DNA of 62,139 nt from CAZWRV01 sp964636325 (lineage in GTDB: Bacteria; Verrucomicrobiota; Lentisphaeria; Victivallales; GWF2-50-93), in the NCBI GenBank assembly GCA_964636325.1, contig CAZWRV010000034.1, forward strand, positions 1 through 62,139. The letters run 5' to 3'. A model generated the notes under the pieces. The model made no database searches. It was not told where the DNA came from and saw nothing but the letters and a program-made list of their open reading frames with translations. The position numbers and the translations under genes were made by a program. Position 1 is the stretch's first letter. Each line of letters starts with the position of its first letter. Positions 34,219 through 42,608 of the stretch are shown piece by piece.

Positions 34219-35115
34219 GTGGAATCCATGATCGAACATTTCGCCGGGTATCTGGCCTTGGAGAAGGGGCTGAGTCCGAACTCGATATCCGCCTACAGGA
34301 CCGACTTGAAAGACTTCGCCTCGTTCCTTGCGGGGATCGGCGCGGCGGAATACAAGGCGGTCACCCGGGATCATATATTGAAGTATCTTGCGGACTGCAA
34401 GCGGCGGGGCCTGGAGCCGTCGTCGATAGCGCGGCGCCTGATCTCGATAAAAATCTTCTTCCGGTATCTCTTCCAGGAGAAGTTGATCGCCAGCAACATA
34501 ACTGAGGTCATGGACACCCCCAAGCTCTGGGAGACGCTTCCAGAATGCATGGACTGCCGGGAAGTGGGCATGCTTCTCAAGGCCTTCTCGAACAAGGGCA
34601 AGGATCCGCTGGAGTTCAGGAACCGGACAATCCTGGAGACGATGTATTCGAGCGGGCTGCGCGTCTCGGAGGTCGCCGGGCTCAAGATACACGGCGTCCG
34701 CTTCGACGAGGAAATCATCAGGGTGGTCGGCAAGGGGAACAAGGAAAGGATCGTCCCGGTCGGCAAGCCCGCGCTGGAGCTGCTGAAAAGATACATCCAA
34801 GAAATCCGCCCCAAGCTGCTCGCGGGCGGCGACGGCGGCGAATTCCTCTTCGTGTCATACAGGGGCCGGCGGCTGGACAGGGAGCGCATCTGGGCGGTCG
34901 TAAAGGAGGCGGCCAAGGTCGCCGGCATCTCCAAGAACATTCATCCGCACACGCTGCGCCACTCATTCGCCAGCCATCTCCTGGAAAACGGCGCGGACCT
35001 GAGGATAATACAGGAGATGCTCGGCCACGCGGACATAAGCACGACGCAGATCTACACGCACGTCGACCAGCAGAGGCTCCTCAAGGTCCACCGGAAGTTC
35101 CACCCGCGCGGATAA
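34219..35115 (+). CDS. xerD: XerC/XerD-type tyrosine recombinase
   Basis: 298 residues, the standard size of chromosome-dimer resolvases. The N-terminal SAM-like DNA-binding domain (EHFAGYLALEKGLSPNSISA) is followed by the catalytic domain with R148 (SSGLRVSEV), K172 (GKGNKER), H244-x-x-R247 (HTLRHSF), H270 (LGHADIS) and nucleophile Y279 (TQIYTHV). GTG at 34219 has GAGGAG five bases upstream and is preferred to the ATG three codons later. XerC versus XerD cannot be settled here. Housekeeping role at dif is likely rather than phage integration. Confidence 0.9.
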   Translation: MESMIEHFAGYLALEKGLSPNSISAYRTDLKDFASFLAGIGAAEYKAVTRDHILKYLADCKRRGLEPSSIARRLISIKIFFRYLFQEKLIASNITEVMDTPKLWETLPECMDCREVGMLLKAFSNKGKDPLEFRNRTILETMYSSGLRVSEVAGLKIHGVRFDEEIIRVVGKGNKERIVPVGKPALELLKRYIQEIRPKLLAGGDGGEFLFVSYRGRRLDRERIWAVVKEAAKVAGISKNIHPHTLRHSFASHLLENGADLRIIQEMLGHADISTTQIYTHVDQQRLLKVHRKFHPRG

Positions 35116-35126
35116 ATCCGCGCCGC

Positions 35127-35258
35127 TTCAGATTTCATATCCCGTAGTGCTGAAAAAGGGGGAGCGTATATAATAAGCGCTATACGGCAACAAAAGTTTT
35201 CCGCCATGAAATCTGTATTATAGAAATCCTGATCCTAGGCGGGTCAGGAAATCTGAAA
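35127..35258. repeat. TTCAGATTTC 3'-end hairpin repeat, long variant
   Basis: Both ends are the arm sequence: TTCAGATTTCATATCCCG on the left and, inverted, TTTCAGATTTCCTGACCCGC on the right, the latter identical to the arm after yifB. It fills the gap between two converging stop codons exactly. The middle holds an AT-rich TATATAATAAGCGCTATA palindrome. Confidence 0.75.
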
Positions 35259-37592
35259 TCAGTTCCCCAGCCTGATAAATGCGGAATCCGCAGGCTTCCT
35301 CGCGGAGTTTATGCCGGGGCGCGATTCCATTAGGCGGTCCTTGGAGGCACCCAGCTCCGGAGTCCATTCAAGGCAGCTGAAGCCCTCAAGCCGGAGGGAG
35401 TCCGCGTCGCCGACGACGGCGGTGAAGCGGAATTCCTTGCCGGATTCAGGGACGAACGGGGCAAGGCGGCTCCAGGGGATGGCGGCCTCGTAGAGGCAGG
35501 AGCCCGCGTCCTTGTCCAGCCTGCTTTTAAACTTGATGCCCGGGCCCGAATCCGCGCCTGCGGACTTGTAGTCGATGACGGTGTCCCGTCCGGCGCACAA
35601 GGAGAATCCGTATTCATGGCTGGCTTCCGGTCCGCCATTCTCCTGCACCAGGAACGCCGTCATGAATATGTCGCCGGGGGAGTTCTCCTGGCTCCCGTCG
35701 GCGTCGAAGTGTTCGTCGTCCTGGATCAGGGCGGCGACATATAGGTTCTCCTTGTCCCATTTGAAGAATATCCTTGCGCTGAGGCTTGAGAGCCCGTCCC
35801 ACATGAGCCTCTTGCCCGGCACCGCGGGATCTGAGAAGTACAGCTTGTCCAGGACGAACGATGCCGCATCATTCCAGTCCTGGATGTTTCCGGCGAGTCC
35901 CGGCTTTGCAGCGGCCTGAGGGATCGTGAGGTGCGGCACGAGCGGTATTGCGCAGGACATCACCATCGGATTCGGCCACTTGTCGCTCCAGTCCCATCTG
36001 GCCGTGGCCTTCGGGGGAGGGATGAGGCCGGCGGGATCGTTCAGGGCGACATTGAACTTCAACGCCGCCTTCCCTTCGGGTTCAAGCTTGAATTCGATCT
36101 CAGGAGGTGTGACCTTCCATTGGCCGGAGAACTCCCATGTCAGGCTTCCGCTGCGGGGACTCTTGGACGGATTTCTGATCGTGGCCGTAACTTCCCCTTC
36201 AAGGAGCGCGGAGCTGTTCCAGTCAATGTTCAGAGGCGAGACATCCATGGAGAGCGACGCCTGGTTGATCTCGGCCCCGACGACGCCCGCGAATCGTTCG
36301 AGGTTCGTATCGGAAGGCTCGAGCCGGAACGAATGCGTCTTTGGGATGTTCAGGCTGTAGCATTTCTGCTCCGCTTCGGCGACGGCCTTTAGCGCTGCGT
36401 CCATTCCGGCGATGTCCTCCTTCGAGGCGCCGGCGGTTGCCTTTCCTGAGCCGTCAGCCTTGCCGGTGGCGATGAACCGGTTCCAGAAGGCGGTCTCGAG
36501 TACCTGCTTCTTCCTGACCGCGTCCATTACCTCTCCGGCCTGGTCGAACATAGGCGTGCCGTGGAAGCTCGACAGGTTGACCCCGTCGGCCAGTTCGCCG
36601 GCCGGTATCTCGGATATGCGCCGGTCGTCTATGAAGAGGGCGTAGGACTTGTCCGTCGCGATTCCTTTGACCTGAAGCATGTCGGAGTTGAGCTGGTCGT
36701 CCAGGCTGACCAGGAAGGCGAAGGGCATTGCTTCGGACGGCGTCGGATACGGGATGCAGTCGGACTCGCGCTTGAAGCTGACTGCGCCGTTCCGGACCTG
36801 GAAGTCGGAGACCCTGGAGCCCTTGGCTTCCACGACCTTGCCGGCCGAGGCGTCAATCCTGACCGAGGCGTTCATGCCAGGCGCACCCATGCCCTGGAGG
36901 AGATGGAAGGCTATTATCGCCTGTCCCTGCCTGTCGGGGTGGACTCCGTCGCGGCTCAATGTAAACGTCTTGCCGGCGGTGACCTGCCCGAGCCCCATCG
37001 TCTGGCCGTACATCAGCCCGAGATTCACGAAAGATGTCCCGAGCTTGTCCGCCAGCTTCCCTTCCTCCTGGCCGAACTGCAGCATCGTGTAGGGATAGTT
37101 TTCATGGGACACCCAGCGTGCCTCGCCCGGAACCGAATTCTCGCTGGGGATCGGCGACGCCAGTACGATCTTTACGGACGGATTGGCCGCCCTGGCAATC
37201 TCTACCGATTTCGCGACGTTGCCGAGCCAGGACTCTAGGTTGGCCGAAGTGAGCACCCCGTATCCGCCGTCGCCGAACCCCATGTTGTAGATGATGATGT
37301 CCGGCCTGGCGGATGCGACGTCGCGTTCGAATCGTTTGATGTTGGAGCTCTTGTCCCCGGCCTGGCCCCGGTTGTAGAAATGGTTCCGCCATTTCGGGAA
37401 ACGCGTGACGACGAATGTCTCCACAAGGGTCGGATACCATTCCGACGCAGTGATGCCGTCACCGTAGAACACCACCTTGTCGCCGTCGCCGATCAGGAAG
37501 GCCTCTTCCCCGGGCGCATCAGAGGCGTTGCAGATTGCGGCGGCCAACCCGACTATGAGACCGGCCAGGACTTGTTTAATCCGAGCAAGCAT
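35259..37592 (-). CDS. Secreted SGNH-hydrolase with C-terminal CBM9-like domain
   Basis: About 777 residues with a signal peptide (RIKQVLAGLIVGLAAAICNA). Residues 25-260 are an SGNH/GDSL esterase fold: VVFYGDGITASEWYPTLVET (block I, with Asp-Gly in place of the usual GDS, so the nucleophile is doubtful), FYNRGQAGDKSSN (block II), IIIYNMGFGDGGYG (block III), SRDGVHPDRQGQAI (block V Asp-His). A beta-rich middle and a C-terminal sugar-binding-type domain follow (NIQDWNDAASFVLDKLYFSD, IFFKWDKENLYVAALIQDDE). Likely acts on acetylated glycans outside the cell. ATG at 37592 follows AAGGA; the open frame further up is not coding. Confidence 0.8.
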   Translation of the reverse strand: MLARIKQVLAGLIVGLAAAICNASDAPGEEAFLIGDGDKVVFYGDGITASEWYPTLVETFVVTRFPKWRNHFYNRGQAGDKSSNIKRFERDVASARPDIIIYNMGFGDGGYGVLTSANLESWLGNVAKSVEIARAANPSVKIVLASPIPSENSVPGEARWVSHENYPYTMLQFGQEEGKLADKLGTSFVNLGLMYGQTMGLGQVTAGKTFTLSRDGVHPDRQGQAIIAFHLLQGMGAPGMNASVRIDASAGKVVEAKGSRVSDFQVRNGAVSFKRESDCIPYPTPSEAMPFAFLVSLDDQLNSDMLQVKGIATDKSYALFIDDRRISEIPAGELADGVNLSSFHGTPMFDQAGEVMDAVRKKQVLETAFWNRFIATGKADGSGKATAGASKEDIAGMDAALKAVAEAEQKCYSLNIPKTHSFRLEPSDTNLERFAGVVGAEINQASLSMDVSPLNIDWNSSALLEGEVTATIRNPSKSPRSGSLTWEFSGQWKVTPPEIEFKLEPEGKAALKFNVALNDPAGLIPPPKATARWDWSDKWPNPMVMSCAIPLVPHLTIPQAAAKPGLAGNIQDWNDAASFVLDKLYFSDPAVPGKRLMWDGLSSLSARIFFKWDKENLYVAALIQDDEHFDADGSQENSPGDIFMTAFLVQENGGPEASHEYGFSLCAGRDTVIDYKSAGADSGPGIKFKSRLDKDAGSCLYEAAIPWSRLAPFVPESGKEFRFTAVVGDADSLRLEGFSCLEWTPELGASKDRLMESRPGINSARKPADSAFIRLGN

Positions 37593-37699
37593 TGTAATCC
37601 TTTGTTGTGTCGAAGCCTGCCGAAGCCTCCCGATACCTATCGTAACCTGTCGGGATGTCTCGGCAGGAATCGGAAGGTTTTGGAAGCTTTCGCCTATTT

Positions 37700-38431
37700 T
37701 TACACTTCCCTCACTCCCCGGCAGGCCGGGTAACCTGTGCATCCCCAGAATTCCGTGCCGGCGTTGCGTCCGCTGGATGCCTTACGTTTTTTCATGGTCT
37801 TGCCGCATTCCGGACAGATCGGCGCACCTTCTTGCTTGGCCCTCGCCTCCACGCGGATTTCCGTGAGCTTTTCACGAAATCCGCCTTTCTCGGCAAACTT
37901 CTCTCCCTGCGATCGCAACTGGTGGCCCAGCATGTTGATGGTCCGGCTCAACAGGATCAGCAGGCAGTTGGCAGCCGTCTCGTGATCGTCGGAGTCGAGC
38001 CATCTGGCAAATTTCTTCTTCTGCGAAAGGATGTGGGCGCAGGAATCGCGCACAACATCTTTTCCATAATTTGGCTTGTCAAGCCGGAGCGAGTATATGA
38101 GCTGCGATTCTTCCGAATCAACGCTCCAGGGTATTAGTTCATGTCGCAGAAGCCATTTTTCGTAGTCGCCTTTCAGTTCGGCAAGGCTGGCGTAGGCTAC
38201 ATTCGTAAGCTTCATTTCGGTTTCCTTCGAAGTGCTGGTCCGCTCGTTGCCTTCCACGTTGTTGATGACTCCTGAGCGTGCGGCCTGGGTCATCTGGTCA
38301 TATTGGCGGCCGGTCGGATCAAGCTGGCGAGTTAAGAAGTTCTCGCAGAAGCGGATGGTCGCGAGCTGGATGATGCTCCCCATCACCCAGGAATCAAGCC
38401 AGCGGAAACCGCCGGATTTGTCGAAGTTCAT
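37700..38431 (-). CDS. Four-helix-bundle suffix protein with topoisomerase-type zinc finger
   Basis: 243 residues. Residues 1-190 form the helical unit related to 23S-rRNA intervening-sequence (four-helix-bundle) proteins, in the longer suffix-domain form: ATIRFCENFLTRQLDPTGRQ and EMKLTNVAYASLAELKGDYE. The end, CPECGKTMKKRK...FWGCTGYPACRGV, is a topoisomerase I-type C4 zinc finger that would bind nucleic acid. Function unknown. It stands between the secreted hydrolase and the sugar operon on the same strand. Confidence 0.85.
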   Translation of the reverse strand: MNFDKSGGFRWLDSWVMGSIIQLATIRFCENFLTRQLDPTGRQYDQMTQAARSGVINNVEGNERTSTSKETEMKLTNVAYASLAELKGDYEKWLLRHELIPWSVDSEESQLIYSLRLDKPNYGKDVVRDSCAHILSQKKKFARWLDSDDHETAANCLLILLSRTINMLGHQLRSQGEKFAEKGGFREKLTEIRVEARAKQEGAPICPECGKTMKKRKASSGRNAGTEFWGCTGYPACRGVREV

Positions 38432-38499
38432 AGGGGAAAACCTTATTTTTGTTTCGAGAGGCTTCGCTTGTTTTTTTTTAATTTACCACGCGCATTCCC

Positions 38500-38528
38500 A
38501 AAAAAAAGCCGCCCTAGAATCGGGCGGC
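38500..38528 (-). terminator. Rho-independent terminator of the sugar operon
   Basis: On the minus strand GCCGCCC, a seven-base loop, GGGCGGC, then eight T. It lies about 50 bases after the GH4 gene stop. This is the clearest intrinsic terminator in the window. Confidence 0.85.
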
Positions 38529-38543
38529 GTCGCTTTAACAAAC

Positions 38544-38573
38544 GATAATTTTTCAGCCAGCTGAAAAATTATC
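38544..38573. repeat. 30-bp perfect palindrome at the GH4 stop
   Basis: GATAATTTTTCAGC, CA, GCTGAAAAATTATC directly abuts the GH4 stop codon. It lies upstream of the classical terminator and may slow the polymerase or protect the mRNA end. Confidence 0.75.
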
Positions 38574-40004
38574 TCATACCTTGCGCGCGGCGAGTTCGCC
38601 GAAGCGGTTCGCAATGGCGAGTGCCGGATCAAGCGGAACATCGATCCTCTTGACGTTCTTCGGGATCTTGACGGCAGGGGTCTTCCTCAAGGTTTTGCCC
38701 TTGAACTGCGGCAGCCATTCGCGCTGGGCCTCGAGCATTTCCGAAACCATGTCGCGGGCCTCTTTCAGCGTGCAGCGCGTCGATGTGAGCGGATCCATCG
38801 CGACGGCGTGGACGATGTATTCGGGATCGCCGGAGAGGGCGGCCTCGACCGCGAGCGTCTGGACAGTCACGTTGCTCTGGTTCAGCGCGGCGCACTGCGG
38901 CGGAAGACTGCCGACGCGCTGCGGATGCAGGCCGTGCCTGTCGACAAACACAGGAACCTCGACGCAGCATCCCTGCGGCAGGTTAGTGATGAAGCCGTCG
39001 TTCCTCACGTTTCCGTTGAGCCTGAAGAGGCTGCCGGTCTCCTTGGCCTCGAGGATGTAGGAACAGTATTCGACCGACCTTTTACCGAGCTTCCTGCTCT
39101 CGGTGTCGAGGTAGTTGACCTTGGCGAACTTGTCGTCGATCATCCGGCAGTAGCCGTAGTAGGCGCCGGATGCGCCGCCGAAGCCCGGCTCGTCGCAGTA
39201 GGCCTTAAGCGCCCTTTCGCTCGAGCGGAACCAAGGCACATATTCGGAGAGGTGGCCGGTGGATTCGGTCATGAAGTAGCCGAACTGCCTCATGACTTCG
39301 CAGCGGACCTTCTCGTTTACGTAGTATTCCGGCTTCTCGATGTTTTTCCTTAGGAGAGGATAGAGATCATTGCCCTTGCGGTCCCTGAGGTCGAGGAACC
39401 AGGCCATATGGTTGATTCCCGCGCAGAGGTGTTCGATCTCCTCTTTCGGTGTGTCGACGTAGCGGCTGATGAGATCCAGGGTGGTCTGTACTCCGTGGCA
39501 GAGGCCGATGAACTGGATTTTCTGCGTCAGCCTGCCGAGGGCGAGGCAGCACGCCGCCATTGGATTGGTGTAGTTGAGGAAAAGGGCGTCCGGGCAGAGC
39601 TCCTCCATGTCCTTGATTATCCCCGCCAAGAGCGGCGCGGTGCGCAGGCCGCGGAAGACGCCGCCCGGCCCAAGCGAGTCGCCGATGCATTGGTCCACTC
39701 CATATTTCATCGGTATCTCATAGTCGACCTGGAACGCGTCCACGCCGCCAACCTGCACCATGCAGATTACGTAGTCTGCGCCGTCGAGCGCCTTGCGCCT
39801 GTCGAGCGTGCTCCAGATTTTCGCTGGAAGCCTGTTGTCCTTGACGACGTCCTTGAGGAAACTCTCCATCCTGTCGAGCTTGGGCTTCGTCCTGCTCATG
39901 AGGCAGATCTCACTGCCCTTGAGCGACGGCGTTGCGAAAATGTCCATCGCCAGCGTCTTGCAGAAAACTTGGCTTCCGGCTCCTATCATTGCGATTTTCG
40001 GCAT
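38574..40004 (-). CDS. GH4 alpha-galactosidase/glucosidase (NAD- and Mn-dependent)
   Basis: 476 residues of glycoside hydrolase family 4, which splits glycosides through an NAD-linked oxidation step. MPKIAMIGAGSQVFCKTLAM is the nucleotide fold; ADYVICMVQVGG, YTNPMAACCLAL, the metal Cys in FIGLCHGVQTTL and the metal His in CAGINHMAWFLDL are all present. CHGVQ rather than CNVP-type spacing points to the alpha-galactosidase branch over phospho-glucosidases. Strong AGGAGG before ATG at 40004. It closes an operon with a VCBS-repeat protein and a Gfo/Idh/MocA oxidoreductase. Confidence 0.9.
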   Translation of the reverse strand: MPKIAMIGAGSQVFCKTLAMDIFATPSLKGSEICLMSRTKPKLDRMESFLKDVVKDNRLPAKIWSTLDRRKALDGADYVICMVQVGGVDAFQVDYEIPMKYGVDQCIGDSLGPGGVFRGLRTAPLLAGIIKDMEELCPDALFLNYTNPMAACCLALGRLTQKIQFIGLCHGVQTTLDLISRYVDTPKEEIEHLCAGINHMAWFLDLRDRKGNDLYPLLRKNIEKPEYYVNEKVRCEVMRQFGYFMTESTGHLSEYVPWFRSSERALKAYCDEPGFGGASGAYYGYCRMIDDKFAKVNYLDTESRKLGKRSVEYCSYILEAKETGSLFRLNGNVRNDGFITNLPQGCCVEVPVFVDRHGLHPQRVGSLPPQCAALNQSNVTVQTLAVEAALSGDPEYIVHAVAMDPLTSTRCTLKEARDMVSEMLEAQREWLPQFKGKTLRKTPAVKIPKNVKRIDVPLDPALAIANRFGELAARKV

Positions 40005-40044
40005 GGTTGAACCTCCTATATGTTTATGAGACCAAGAAGAAAGA

Positions 40045-40067
40045 CCGAGCTGGTGCTCGGCGCTCCC
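40045..40067. repeat. Hairpin repeat GAGCACCAGCTCGGC, copy 3 (inverted)
   Basis: CCGAGCTGGTGCTCGG with trailing CGCTCCC is the reverse complement of the repeats beside the toxin-antitoxin pair. It lies between the VCBS and GH4 genes, inside the operon. Confidence 0.7.
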
Positions 40068-40076
40068 AAGCTAGCC

Positions 40077-41186
40077 CTATTTCGACAAGCCTTCATTAAA
40101 ATACACATAAAGGCCGTCCTTGCCAGGGGCGACGATGTCGAGTCTGCCGGTCTTCCTGAGGTCGGCGACCGCGAAATGTATTCCGCAGCCCTTGCCTTTG
40201 CCGATTGGGCCGAAGTCGACGATCTGCTTCGCGAAGGAATCGCCGGTCCATTTGAAGTAGTAGATTCCGAGATCGTCCCATTCGCCTGGCTCGTTCCCGC
40301 AGTGGGCCCTGTGCCTCTTGCCCGTTACCAGCTCGCATTTGCCGTCTCCGTCTATGTCGACCCACATCAGGTCGTGGTATTGAGCGTTGAACGGGTCTAT
40401 GTCGTGCCTTATCCAGCTGCGGTTTCCCTTCTTGTCCTTCTTCTGCTCGAGCCAGAGGAGGCCGTAGCCGTGGGCGTTGCCGACGATGATGTCGTTGAGG
40501 CCGTCGCCGTTGACGTCCGCGACGAGCATCGGCACGCTGGAGCTCCACCAGCCGAAGTCGAACTCGGGGTGCCAGATCCACTTGTCCTTGAAGATGTTAT
40601 TCGGCGCCTCGAGCCAGCCGCTGTTGAGGATGATGTCCGTCCGGCCGTTGCCTGCGATGTCTCCGCAGCCGAGGCCGTGGCCCTGCGTCTTGCCCTCGGG
40701 GAATTCAAAGACTACGGTCTTCTCGAATTCGCCTGCGCCCTTGCCCTTCTTGGTCTTGAGCTTGAAGAACTTGACGTCGCGGGTGCATGGGGTGTTGGGG
40801 ACGATTTCCGGGATTCCGCATCCGTCGAGGTCCCAGCCGCGCGTGGTCTCGACGTTGCCGGTCTCGGCGATCACGTGCTCGGGCCACTGCTTGGATGGAT
40901 CGCCCTTCGGATTTTCGCGCCAGCGGAGGTTGTTGCCCCACCAGCCGCCGGTCACGTAGTCGAGGTGGCCGTCGCCGTTGACGTCCAGCGCGATGGTGGA
41001 GAAGTCGTCGAAGTATTCGCCGGACGGCTTGACGTCGCCGATGAAGTTCTTCTTCCTGAAGTCGGGCCCCTGGTACCAGTAGGCGCCGCTGACGATGTCA
41101 AGGATTCCGTCGTTGTTGACGTCGAAAACGCCTGCCGACTCGAAGGTTTCGTCGGATATCCACTGCTTGTTCCACTTGAGAGGCAT
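40077..41186 (-). CDS. VCBS/FG-GAP repeat beta-propeller protein without signal peptide
   Basis: 369 residues with repeated calcium-binding loops: DVNNDGILDIVSG, DVNGDGHLDYVTG, GDIAGNGRTDIILN, DVNGDGLNDIIVG and DIDGDGKCELVTG. These form propeller blades as in integrin-like FG-GAP proteins. Unlike most relatives it has no signal peptide (starts MPLKWNKQWISDETF), so it seems to stay in the cytoplasm, next to two cytoplasmic sugar enzymes. ATG three bases after the oxidoreductase stop. Function unknown; carbohydrate binding is plausible. Confidence 0.82.
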   Translation of the reverse strand: MPLKWNKQWISDETFESAGVFDVNNDGILDIVSGAYWYQGPDFRKKNFIGDVKPSGEYFDDFSTIALDVNGDGHLDYVTGGWWGNNLRWRENPKGDPSKQWPEHVIAETGNVETTRGWDLDGCGIPEIVPNTPCTRDVKFFKLKTKKGKGAGEFEKTVVFEFPEGKTQGHGLGCGDIAGNGRTDIILNSGWLEAPNNIFKDKWIWHPEFDFGWWSSSVPMLVADVNGDGLNDIIVGNAHGYGLLWLEQKKDKKGNRSWIRHDIDPFNAQYHDLMWVDIDGDGKCELVTGKRHRAHCGNEPGEWDDLGIYYFKWTGDSFAKQIVDFGPIGKGKGCGIHFAVADLRKTGRLDIVAPGKDGLYVYFNEGLSK

Positions 41187-41189
41187 GGT

Positions 41190-42245
41190 TCAGACTCCCT
41201 TGTAAAGCTTGAGGTATTTCCTGGCGACCTTGAGGTCCTCGAGGGCCTCCTCGGCGGTGCATAGCGGCTGCCCCTTGCCTGCGACCGCGCTGCAGAAGTT
41301 GATTGCCTGCTGGCGCATCGCATGCACCCAGGGAAGCTGGGGTTCGAGAAGCGTGGGCTGGATGCCGTTGCCCGGATCCTTGTAGATGCTCACGCGGCCG
41401 GGGCGGTTTGACGCGAGCGGGGCGGGCAGCTCGAGCTTGATCCAGCCCTTTTCGAAGCAAACGAGCGCGGATTCCTGCCAGTCTATCGTCGTCTGGTAGG
41501 GCGACATCTCGATGGTCCAGGCGACGCCGCCGGCGCTGTTGCCCGCCATGAGGACGTTCGACGGATCCACGAAGCTGACGTCGTATTTCTCACAGAGCAG
41601 ATGGCGCATGAGGTTGACCTGGTGGATGTAGTAGTTGACGAATCCGATGTAGATGTCGTTCATCTCCTTGCTGAGGTCGCTCGCCGGCTTGTCCCATTCG
41701 AAATTCGGACACTTCTCGTCGGTGCCGATCAAATCCGTGAATCCGGACGCCACCCAGTCTCCCGCGGGCATGAGTATGCGGACATACTTCATCTTTCCGA
41801 GCTCGCCGCTCTTCTTGAGCCTCTCGATCTCGGCCTTGGCCCAGGCGGTCGCCGGATCGCTGCGCTTGTGGTAGCCGATCATCATCCAGGTCCCGCTCTT
41901 CTCCATGGCCTTGATGATCTTCTCGCCGTTCTCAATGGAGCCCGCGATCGGCTTCTCGGTGAAGACCGGAACCTTAGCCTTGAGAAGTTCCGGGATCAGC
42001 GTCCCGTGGCGGGTGAAGGGCTGCGAAGCGACTATGCCGTCGAGCTTCTCGGACTTGAGCATCTCCTCGTGGCAGCAATATACCTTCGGCACGTCGTATT
42101 TCTGGGCGACCTTCTTCGCCAGGCCGGGGCGCACCTCGGCGATCGCCACGACCTCGCATATGTCCTTGAGCTGCGCATAGTTCTTCAGGTGGGCGCACTG
42201 CCCCATGCCGCCCACTCCCACGAAACCGATCCTGACCTTTGCCAT
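41190..42245 (-). CDS. Gfo/Idh/MocA family oxidoreductase
   Basis: 351 residues. The N-terminal Rossmann domain opens RIGFVGVGGMGQCAHLKNY and has the family EKP motif in VPVFTEKPIAGS near residue 98; the C-terminal domain carries YYIHQVNLMRHLL with the usual catalytic His-Asp region replaced by HQVN. These enzymes oxidise or reduce sugars with NAD(P). First gene of the operon; good AGGAG before the ATG. Divergent from the AraC regulator, which probably controls it. Confidence 0.9.
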   Translation of the reverse strand: MAKVRIGFVGVGGMGQCAHLKNYAQLKDICEVVAIAEVRPGLAKKVAQKYDVPKVYCCHEEMLKSEKLDGIVASQPFTRHGTLIPELLKAKVPVFTEKPIAGSIENGEKIIKAMEKSGTWMMIGYHKRSDPATAWAKAEIERLKKSGELGKMKYVRILMPAGDWVASGFTDLIGTDEKCPNFEWDKPASDLSKEMNDIYIGFVNYYIHQVNLMRHLLCEKYDVSFVDPSNVLMAGNSAGGVAWTIEMSPYQTTIDWQESALVCFEKGWIKLELPAPLASNRPGRVSIYKDPGNGIQPTLLEPQLPWVHAMRQQAINFCSAVAGKGQPLCTAEEALEDLKVARKYLKLYKGV

Positions 42246-42267
42246 CTTGACTGCTCCTTAAATTTTT

Positions 42268-42317
42268 GGAGGGCTGAGCCGGGCTCAACCGCGTTCACGC
42301 CGGAATATCCGCCCTCC
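42268..42317. repeat. GGAGGG...CCCTCC nested hairpin
   Basis: Outer arms GGAGGG and CCCTCC enclose GAGCCGGGCTC. The same plan (outer GGAGGG/CCCTCC, inner TTGAGCC/GCTCAA) occurs at about 16625-16672, with rearranged order at 18800-18890. It lies in the leader of the sugar operon. Confidence 0.7.
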
Positions 42318-42359
42318 ATTTTGTTTATTTTTAAATGACACTTGTCCTTTATTTGCACT

Positions 42360-42388
42360 ATTTTAAAAGTAGGTTATCTTTCAGTCAA
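42360..42388 (-). promoter_or_regulatory. Sigma-70-type promoter of the sugar operon
   Basis: On the minus strand TTGACT (42388-42383), exactly 17 bases, TAAAAT (42365-42360), about 115 bases upstream of the oxidoreductase ATG. Both hexamers are close to consensus. Confidence 0.6.
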
Positions 42389-42410
42389 TGGTTTAAAATT
42401 GCCTTTTATT

Positions 42411-42434
42411 GTCATAAATTGCGCAATTTATGAC
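42411..42434. promoter_or_regulatory. Perfect 24-bp palindromic operator candidate
   Basis: GTCATAAATTGC followed by its exact inverse GCAATTTATGAC. It sits 22 bases upstream of the sugar-operon -35 and between the two divergent genes, the place for an activator or a shared repressor. It is AT-rich and has no relation to the dispersed repeats. Confidence 0.6.
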
Positions 42435-42487
42435 CCCCGATAGGGCATTCAAATTTCAGATGATGGTGACATTCCGCCATGTTCGCA

Positions 42488-42582
42488 GTTTTGTCGGTGT
42501 GAAACTTAAAGTAGCGCAGGTATTCCTACCTGCGGATTGCGCAGACAGGAATGTCTACGCCACTTTGGGGCGAGTTTCAGAG
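42488..42582. repeat. GAGTTTC hairpin repeat, copy upstream of the AraC-type gene
   Basis: Reverse-complement counterpart of the first unit at 16471: AAGTAGCGCAGGTATTCCTA, TGCGGATTGCGCAGACAGG, and the ending GCGAGTTTCAGAG. In both places the GAGTTTCAGAG end points at a gene start. Confidence 0.75.
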
Positions 42583-42608
42583 AAGAGTATCTGTATCAGA
42601 AATATGAC

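Noticed and set aside
34219..35115. Phage or integrative-element integrase
   Set aside because: Size and motifs are those of XerC/D, and no phage or conjugation genes or tRNA target are nearby.
40020..41264. 414-codon open frame on the plus strand
   Set aside because: Antisense to the VCBS gene. Its low-complexity Val/Asp/Ala composition is the shadow of the DxDxDG repeats.
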